A stretch of DNA of 7,126 bases from Gammaproteobacteria bacterium. Lineage in GTDB: Bacteria; Pseudomonadota; Gammaproteobacteria; SZUA-229. Position 1 is the first letter of the stretch, and each line of letters starts with the position of its first letter. A program made the translations under genes and the position numbers. The notes beneath the pieces are model-generated. The model did not search any database. It worked only from the letters and a program-made list of their open reading frames with translations, and was not told the DNA's origin. Positions 1-7,126 of the stretch are shown in pieces. Location: assembly GCA_021768055.1 (NCBI GenBank), contig JAASSE010000050.1:1-7126 (forward strand), given 5' to 3'.

Positions 1-1510
1 CCTGCGACATGGCCTCATCCGCCTGCAGGTTTTTCAGGTAATTACGGATATTGCTGCGCGCTTTCGCAGTGACCACATAGTTCAGCCAGGCAGGATTGGG
101 TCGTGCCGAAGGCGAGGTAATAATCTCAACTGTCTGGCCACTGTAGAGCGGGGTATTCAGCGGAGCAAAACTGTGATCGAGCTTGGCGGCCACGCAGGTG
201 TTACCGATATCGGTATGCACCGAGTAAGCAAAATCGACCGGTGTGGCATTACGCGGAAGCTTCTTGATATCACCATCGGGTGTATACACGTAGACCTCGT
301 CATGGAACAGGTCGACCTTCACGTTTTCAAGAAACTCGAGCGAGTCCCCGGCCGACTGCTGCATTTCAAGGATACCGGTAAGCCAGTCGCGTGCGCGCGC
401 ATGCGCGCTGATCATGCCGGAATCATCCGGTGACTTGTACAGCCAGTGCGCCGCGATACCAGACTCGGCAAAGATATCCATTTCCTCGGTACGAATCTGC
501 ACTTCGATGGGGATACCGTGCGGGCCATACAAAGCGGTATGCAAACTCTGGTAACCGTTACTCTTGGGAATGGCGATGTAATCCTTGAAGCGACCCGGTA
601 TCGGCTTGAACAAATTATGCACGGCACCGAGCACGCGGTAGCAATCATCAACGGTATCAACAATGACGCGCATCGCGTACACATCAAACACCTTGTCGAA
701 CGGCAGGTGCTTATCTTTCATCTTGTTGTACAAACTGAACAGGTGCTTCTTGCGCGACTGCACTTCAGCATTAATGCCGAGCTGACCGAGGCGCGACACC
801 AGTGCCTTGTCGATTTTGCGTATGACTTCCTTGCGATGGCCACTGGCGCTGGCAACGGCATGTTCCAGCACGCGGTAGCGCATCGGGTACAGTGCTTTCA
901 GTACACGGTCTTCGAGTTCATGACGTATGGTGTAGATGCCGAGACGGTTGGCAATGGGAATGTATATCTCGAGTGTTTCCTTGGCGATACGCCGGCGCTT
1001 GTCCGGGCGCAACGCCTCAATGGTGCGCATGTTGTGCAGGCGGTCGGCCAGCTTGATCATGATAACGCGGATGTCCTGCGACATCGCCAGCAACACTTTC
1101 TGTATATTTTCCGCCTGCTCCTCGATCTTGTTCTTGTACTTGAGGTGCGTCATCTTGCTGACGCCATCAACCAGCATGGCGACATCGTCGCCGAATCTTT
1201 CGGCGATCAGTTTGCGGGTAGCGCGGGTGTCTTCGAGAACATCGTGCAGGATGCTGGCAACGATGCTTTTAACATCCATGTGCATATCGGCAAGTATTCT
1301 TGCCACTGCAATGGGATGGTAGATGTAGGGTTCGCCGGAAATGCGCATCTGACCTTCATGCGCATGTGCGCCAAACAGGTAGGCATCGTATACCTGCTTG
1401 ACTTGCTCCTTGTCCATGTAGGTGCCGACCAGATCGCACAGGTCGGATATCAGAAACCGGTCTGTATGAATGTAGTCTTGTAAGACTTCTGTTTCGACCT
1501 TTTCTGACAT
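1..1510 (-). CDS. spoT: SpoT, bifunctional (p)ppGpp synthetase/hydrolase, partial (C-terminus off window)
   Basis: This cytoplasmic enzyme makes and degrades the alarmone (p)ppGpp. The first 503 codons are visible and open; the frame runs off at base 1. ATG at 1510 follows a modest GAAGAG ribosome binding site, 26 bp after the rpoZ stop. An HD hydrolase domain occupies about residues 45-200. Its expected metal and catalytic residues are present: H65, H89-D90, E93-D94, D156 and N160. The synthetase domain (about 200-370) has D276 and E336, equivalent to the catalytic acid pair of the Streptococcus Rel enzyme, and the RFKD motif (307-310) typical of bifunctional enzymes rather than RelA (EXDD). 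A TGS domain starts near residue 405. The helical and ACT regions would lie beyond the window. Hydrolase residues and the gmk-rpoZ-spoT order make SpoT far more likely than RelA. Confidence 0.97.
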   Translation of the reverse strand, partial: MSEKVETEVLQDYIHTDRFLISDLCDLVGTYMDKEQVKQVYDAYLFGAHAHEGQMRISGEPYIYHPIAVARILADMHMDVKSIVASILHDVLEDTRATRKLIAERFGDDVAMLVDGVSKMTHLKYKNKIEEQAENIQKVLLAMSQDIRVIMIKLADRLHNMRTIEALRPDKRRRIAKETLEIYIPIANRLGIYTIRHELEDRVLKALYPMRYRVLEHAVASASGHRKEVIRKIDKALVSRLGQLGINAEVQSRKKHLFSLYNKMKDKHLPFDKVFDVYAMRVIVDTVDDCYRVLGAVHNLFKPIPGRFKDYIAIPKSNGYQSLHTALYGPHGIPIEVQIRTEEMDIFAESGIAAHWLYKSPDDSGMISAHARARDWLTGILEMQQSAGDSLEFLENVKVDLFHDEVYVYTPDGDIKKLPRNATPVDFAYSVHTDIGNTCVAAKLDHSFAPLNTPLYSGQTVEIITSPSARPNPAWLNYVVTAKARSNIRNYLKNLQADEAMSQ

Positions 1511-1536
1511 TAACTCTTCAAATGAGGCACTAACCT

Positions 1537-1830
1537 TCAGACATTACCGGGTTGATCTTCATCCGGAACAACGACTGCCTGTTGCTGTAATTCGCCTTCG
1601 AACATTGCCTCGATGTCATCCTGTGGAACGACCTCTTCATCCAGTACCGAACGGTCGATCTTGTTCTCGGAGATTTCGCGCAGGGCCAGAACAGTCGGCT
1701 TGTCGTTATCAAGCTCGACCAGCGGGTCAGCACCCATGGATAACTGGCGGGCGCGCTTGGCGGCAACCAGCACCAGCTCAAAACGGTTTTCTACATTATC
1801 AAGGCAATCTTCTACGGTTAATCGTGCCAT
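1537..1830 (-). CDS. rpoZ: RNA polymerase omega subunit
   Basis: Omega binds the beta-prime subunit, helps RNA polymerase assemble, and forms part of ppGpp binding site 1 on the enzyme. The 97-residue protein begins [10 protein letters not shown] and contains the conserved core [16 protein letters not shown] (residues 15-30), a DPLV segment (35-38) and [12 protein letters not shown] (42-53), all matching the family. The tail after residue 60 is acidic and Q-rich and differs from E. coli (91 residues), which is the normally variable part. ATG at 1830 has a GGAG ribosome binding site (1837-1840) six bases upstream. It lies 51 bp after gmk and 26 bp before spoT, so it is probably cotranscribed with both. 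The stop is TGA. Confidence 0.97.
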   Translation of the reverse strand: MARLTVEDCLDNVENRFELVLVAAKRARQLSMGADPLVELDNDKPTVLALREISENKIDRSVLDEEVVPQDDIEAMFEGELQQQAVVVPDEDQPGNV

Positions 1831-1849
1831 CTTTGTCTCCAGTAATATT

Positions 1850-1874
1850 CAAGGAAACCTCGGGGTTTCCCTTG
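1850..1874 (-). other. Hairpin in the gmk-rpoZ spacer
   Basis: In the minus-strand transcript, CAAGGGAAACC (1874-1864) and GGTTTCCTTG (1859-1850) pair around a CCGA loop: ten base pairs with one bulged G. It starts 7 bases after the gmk stop and ends 9 bases before the rpoZ GGAG. No U-run follows on the minus strand, so it is not a classical terminator for gmk. On the plus strand it is followed by TTTAATTTT, but no plus-strand gene ends here. It may be a processing or stability element, or a weak attenuator separating gmk from rpoZ-spoT expression. The function is inferred only. Confidence 0.5.
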
Positions 1875-1881
1875 TTTAATT

Positions 1882-2655
<774 letters not shown>

Positions 2656-2675
2656 TTACAAATCAACAATCTGGG

Positions 2676-3659
2676 TTAGCTATTGCGATCAACTGACAGA
2701 TGCGCGAGCGAAATCAATGCCTGCTTGTAATCACTGTCTTCCAGGTGGCCGAGTTCATTCAGCGCCAGCTCCGCCTCCCTTCTTGCCGCCGCTTCGGCGT
2801 ACTCGAGCGCACCGGTCTCGTGGATGATGGCCTGTACTTCGTCTATGTAGTCGTAGCCACCTTTTTCAATCGCGGTGCGTATCAACGCTGTCTGCTCCGG
2901 TGAGCCCTTGTTCATCGCGCGTATCAGTGGCAGGGTCGGCTTGCCTTCGGCAAGGTCATCGCCCACGTTCTTGCCCATATCGTCACTGCTGGAAGTGTAG
3001 TCGAGCACATCATCGATCAGCTGAAACGCGGTGCCCAGGTGCATACCGTAACGGGCCATCGCCATTTCCTGCGATTGATCGCGCTCGCATAACACAGCGC
3101 CGAGCCGGGTCGCCGCCTCGAACAGCTTTGCAGTTTTACAGTGAATCACTTCGATATAACGCGCCTCGGTGGTATCCGGATCATGCACATTCATCAGCTG
3201 CATGACCTCGCCCTCGGCGATCACGTTGGTGGTGTTGGCGAGGATGTCCATTACTTTCATGGAATCGACCACCACCATCATCTCGAATGCCCGCGAGTAC
3301 AGAAAATCACCCACCAGCACGCTGGCGGCATTGCCGAACAACTCGTTGGCAGTGGCCTTGCCACGACGCAGGCGGGATTCATCGACGACGTCATCGTGTA
3401 GCAAGGTCGCGGTATGAATGAACTCGATGATCGCGGCGAGCAAGTGATGCAGCTCGCCCTGGTAGCCGTGGGCGCGGGCCGATAGCACCACCAGCTTGGG
3501 CCTGAAACGCTTGCCGCCGGAATCGATGATATAGTGGCCGAGCTGGTTGACCAGGGCCACGTCCGACTTCAGCCGCTCGCTGATGACGCGGTCAACCATG
3601 GCCATATCATCCCGGCACAGGGCATTGATTTCGTCAGCACTGATCAGGATTTCAGACAC
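2676..3659 (-). CDS. ispB: Long-chain all-trans polyprenyl diphosphate synthase (octaprenyl type)
   Basis: It extends FPP with IPP units to make the polyprenyl side chain of ubiquinone or menaquinone. From GTG at 3659 the protein has 327 residues (E. coli IspB has 323). Substrate motifs are complete: GGKRFRP (48-54), the first aspartate-rich motif DDVVD (89-93), and the second, DDVLD (216-220). The residues five and four before the first motif are A84 and T85, small as in E. coli IspB, leaving room for a long chain; exact chain length cannot be read. The frame is open upstream to a TTG at 3713, but that extension covers a good promoter and has no counterpart in E. coli, so I prefer GTG 3659 although its ribosome binding site is poor. 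Transcription is divergent from rplU. The stop is TAA. Confidence 0.93.
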   Translation of the reverse strand: MSEILISADEINALCRDDMAMVDRVISERLKSDVALVNQLGHYIIDSGGKRFRPKLVVLSARAHGYQGELHHLLAAIIEFIHTATLLHDDVVDESRLRRGKATANELFGNAASVLVGDFLYSRAFEMMVVVDSMKVMDILANTTNVIAEGEVMQLMNVHDPDTTEARYIEVIHCKTAKLFEAATRLGAVLCERDQSQEMAMARYGMHLGTAFQLIDDVLDYTSSSDDMGKNVGDDLAEGKPTLPLIRAMNKGSPEQTALIRTAIEKGGYDYIDEVQAIIHETGALEYAEAAARREAELALNELGHLEDSDYKQALISLAHLSVDRNS

Positions 3660-3691
3660 AGGATATCGGGGTTTGGTGGGCACAGGGCGCA

Positions 3692-3720
3692 ATCCTATGG
3701 GCGTAGGCAACAATGGTCAA
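3692..3720 (-). promoter_or_regulatory. Predicted ispB promoter
   Basis: On the minus strand, TTGACC (3720-3715, 5/6) and TAGGAT (3697-3692, 4/6) are exactly 17 bp apart. The discriminator is TGCGCCC. Predicted transcription would start near 3685, giving a leader of about 25 bases before GTG 3659. It is arranged back-to-back with the rplU promoter, with 40 bp between the two -35 boxes. It is unverified. Confidence 0.6.
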
Positions 3721-3760
3721 GCAAGGGCCCTGAAAACGCCGCAGACAGCGCTTTTCGCGC

Positions 3761-3789
3761 TTGCCACAGTGCTATATACCCGTTAAAAT
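3761..3789 (+). promoter_or_regulatory. Predicted promoter of rplU-rpmA
   Basis: TTGCCA (3761-3766, 5/6) and TAAAAT (3784-3789, 5/6) have the ideal 17 bp spacer. The discriminator TCGCACC is G+C-rich. Transcription would start near 3796, leaving a leader of about 30 bases that contains the rplU ribosome binding site GGAG at 3815-3818. A five-base inverted repeat, AGCGC/GCGCT at 3747-3761, touches the -35; its significance is unknown. Confidence 0.75.
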
Positions 3790-3826
3790 TCGCACCCTTT
3801 TGTTACAACACTCTGGAGATGTCGCC

Positions 3827-4138
3827 ATGTACGCTGTGGTCAGTACAGGTGGAAAGCAGTACAAGGTCGCCGAAGGCGATGTGTGCCGCGTGGAAAAACT
3901 GGATGCCGAAGAAGGTGCCAAGGTCGATCTCGACAAGGTGCTGATGATCGCTGACGGCGACAACATCACCATTGGTGCGCCTTATGTCAAAGGCGGTAAA
4001 GTCACGGCAACCGTGAAGACCCATGGTCGCGGCGATAAAATCGAGATCATGAAATTCAGACGCCGCAAGCATCACCAGAAAAGAACCGGTCATCGCCAGT
4101 ATTACACCGAGCTGGAAATCACCGGAATCAAAGGCTAG
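3827..4138 (+). CDS. rplU: 50S ribosomal protein L21
   Basis: L21 binds 23S rRNA in the large subunit. The protein is 103 residues, exactly the E. coli length, beginning [18 protein letters not shown] and carrying the conserved basic RNA-binding stretch [16 protein letters not shown] (about residues 76-91). ATG at 3827 is chosen because GGAG (3815-3818) sits eight bases upstream and the N-terminus matches the family. The frame is open further upstream from a TTG at 3761, but that TTG is the -35 box. It ends with TAG, which is part of the rpmA ribosome binding site, so translation of L21 and L27 is probably coupled. Confidence 0.98.
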   Translation: MYAVVSTGGKQYKVAEGDVCRVEKLDAEEGAKVDLDKVLMIADGDNITIGAPYVKGGKVTATVKTHGRGDKIEIMKFRRRKHHQKRTGHRQYYTELEITGIKG

Positions 4139-4142
4139 GAGA
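4136..4142 (+). promoter_or_regulatory. rpmA ribosome binding site overlapping the rplU stop codon
   Basis: The sequence TAGGAGA contains both the rplU stop codon TAG (4136-4138) and a strong Shine-Dalgarno match, seven bases before the rpmA ATG at 4150. A ribosome terminating on rplU would cover this site, which suggests coupling that helps keep L21 and L27 equimolar. Confidence 0.8.
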
Positions 4143-4149
4143 CAACAGC

Positions 4150-6626
<2,477 letters not shown>

Positions 6627-6651
6627 TCGCCAACGCGTCGCTGACAGCCAT

Positions 6652-6680
6652 AAAAAAAGCCCCGCGATGCGGGGCTTTTT
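6652..6680. terminator. Bidirectional intrinsic terminator between proB and rpsT
   Basis: AAAAAGCCCCGC (6654-6665) and GCGGGGCTTTTT (6669-6680) form a perfect 12 bp stem with a GAT loop. The plus strand ends in five T (6676-6680) and the minus strand in seven T (complement of the A run 6652-6658). It lies 25 bp past the proB stop and 24 bp past the rpsT stop, so one hairpin can end both converging transcripts. Confidence 0.93.
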
Positions 6681-6704
6681 CGTTAATTCAGTCAGGCACA
6701 CAGA

Positions 6705-6965
6705 TTACATGTTGCGAATGTGCTGGTTCAGACGGCTTTTATGCCGTGCTGCCTTGTTGGCGTGAATCATGCCCTTGTTCGCGATGCGGTCAATCACCGG
6801 TACGGCTGCCTTGTACGCGGCCTCGGCTGCGGCCTTGTCGCCTTTTTCGACGGCATAGTAAACATTCTTGATGCAGGTGCGCATCATTGCGCGCATACCC
6901 ATGTTGTGGGCACGGCGGTTGACGGCCTGGCGGGCGCGTTTTCTTGCTCCGGGTGAATTTGCCAC
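6705..6965 (-). CDS. rpsT: 30S ribosomal protein S20
   Basis: S20 binds 16S rRNA in the body of the small subunit. The 86-residue, lysine/arginine- and alanine-rich helical protein (E. coli 87) begins [14 protein letters not shown] and has the conserved [18 protein letters not shown] (27-44) and the C-terminal [14 protein letters not shown] (67-80). The start codon is GTG at 6965; no ATG alternative gives the conserved N-terminus. No good Shine-Dalgarno is visible in the short leader. E. coli rpsT also uses a non-AUG (UUG) start, which is tied to its autogenous control, so weak initiation here may be regulatory (inference). It is transcribed toward proB and ends at the shared terminator. Confidence 0.97.
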   Translation of the reverse strand: MANSPGARKRARQAVNRRAHNMGMRAMMRTCIKNVYYAVEKGDKAAAEAAYKAAVPVIDRIANKGMIHANKAARHKSRLNQHIRNM

Positions 6966-7126
6966 GTTATCTATCTGTGCTGGTTAAAAAGAGCGCGTAA
7001 AATGCCAGTTTCACCCGCCTTTGTCAATCGTTTTTCGCTAGAATTGTGCGCGTTTACAGCGTTCTGCCAAACTACTGCTTATACTCAGGGCAGGCGTTAT
7101 TTCGCTTGCAAATTCAGATAATTACA
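6966..7126. other. Intergenic region upstream of rpsT
   Basis: These 161 bases hold the rpsT leader and promoter. Beyond 7028 I see no start codon with a coding frame, no RNA gene and no clear terminator. On the plus strand TAGAAT (7039-7044) and TATACT (7080-7085) look like -10 boxes for a divergent gene beyond the window, but neither has a well-spaced -35. In relatives such as Pseudomonas, murJ lies on this side of rpsT; that is an expectation, not something visible here. Confidence 0.4.
6999..7027 (-). promoter_or_regulatory. Predicted rpsT promoter
   Basis: A perfect TTGACA (7027-7022) is followed after 17 bp by CATTTT (7004-6999, 3/6); shifting one base gives ATTTTA with 18 bp. The discriminator ACGCGCT is G+C-rich, and an A-tract, GCGAAAAACG, precedes the -35. 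Predicted transcription starts near 6992, leaving a leader of about 27 bases before the GTG. The -35 is certain as a match; the -10 is weak. Confidence 0.65.

Noticed and set aside
446..1483. A 345-codon open frame on the plus strand opposite spoT
   Set aside because: It shares the codon register of spoT in antisense, so its openness follows from spoT codon use. It shows no recognisable motif, while spoT on the other strand has complete catalytic motifs.
3747..3761. Inverted repeat AGCGC/GCGCT beside the rplU -35
   Set aside because: Five base pairs is too short to claim an operator without conservation data.
3761..3826. N-terminal extension of L21 from a TTG at 3761
   Set aside because: The TTG is the -35 box; ATG 3827 has a GGAG and gives exactly the 103-residue family length.

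Overview
The window is a compact stretch of core bacterial chromosome, roughly 55-60% G+C by eye, from a gammaproteobacterium that is probably not an enteric. Every protein resembles the E. coli family member. Gene order gmk-rpoZ-spoT and rplU-rpmA-obgE, an IspB-type long-chain prenyl synthase, and rpsT next to obgE-proB (as I recall from Pseudomonas-type chromosomes) all point the same way. I cannot name the genus.

The left half (1-3659) is on the minus strand. Read in the direction of transcription it holds ispB, a promoter, tRNA-Pro(CGG), gmk (guanylate kinase), rpoZ (RNA polymerase omega) and spoT (ppGpp synthetase/hydrolase; its C-terminal part lies beyond base 1). No terminator is visible between the tRNA and gmk, so the tRNA and the gmk-rpoZ-spoT cluster may share a transcript. 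At 3660-3826 back-to-back promoters separate ispB from the plus-strand genes rplU, rpmA, obgE and proB. A strong intrinsic terminator follows rpmA. obgE and proB overlap by 17 bp. proB then meets rpsT (minus strand) head-on across a bidirectional terminator, and the last 161 bases hold the rpsT promoter.

The genes work in translation (L21, L27, S20, tRNA-Pro, the ribosome-assembly GTPase Obg), guanine nucleotide supply and the stringent response (Gmk, omega, SpoT, with Obg as a ppGpp-responsive GTPase), quinone side-chain synthesis (IspB) and proline synthesis (ProB). All four promoters I can place have G+C-rich discriminators, as expected for growth-rate/ppGpp-controlled genes.

I found no mobile element, CRISPR array, defence island, phage gene or unknown gene family. 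The points worth a second look are modest: the tRNA-Pro/gmk linkage and its nearly leaderless promoter, the nearness of spoT and obgE, the absence of the Obg C-terminal tail, the lack of a ribosome binding site at obgE, and several non-AUG starts (ispB, gmk and rpsT all GTG).
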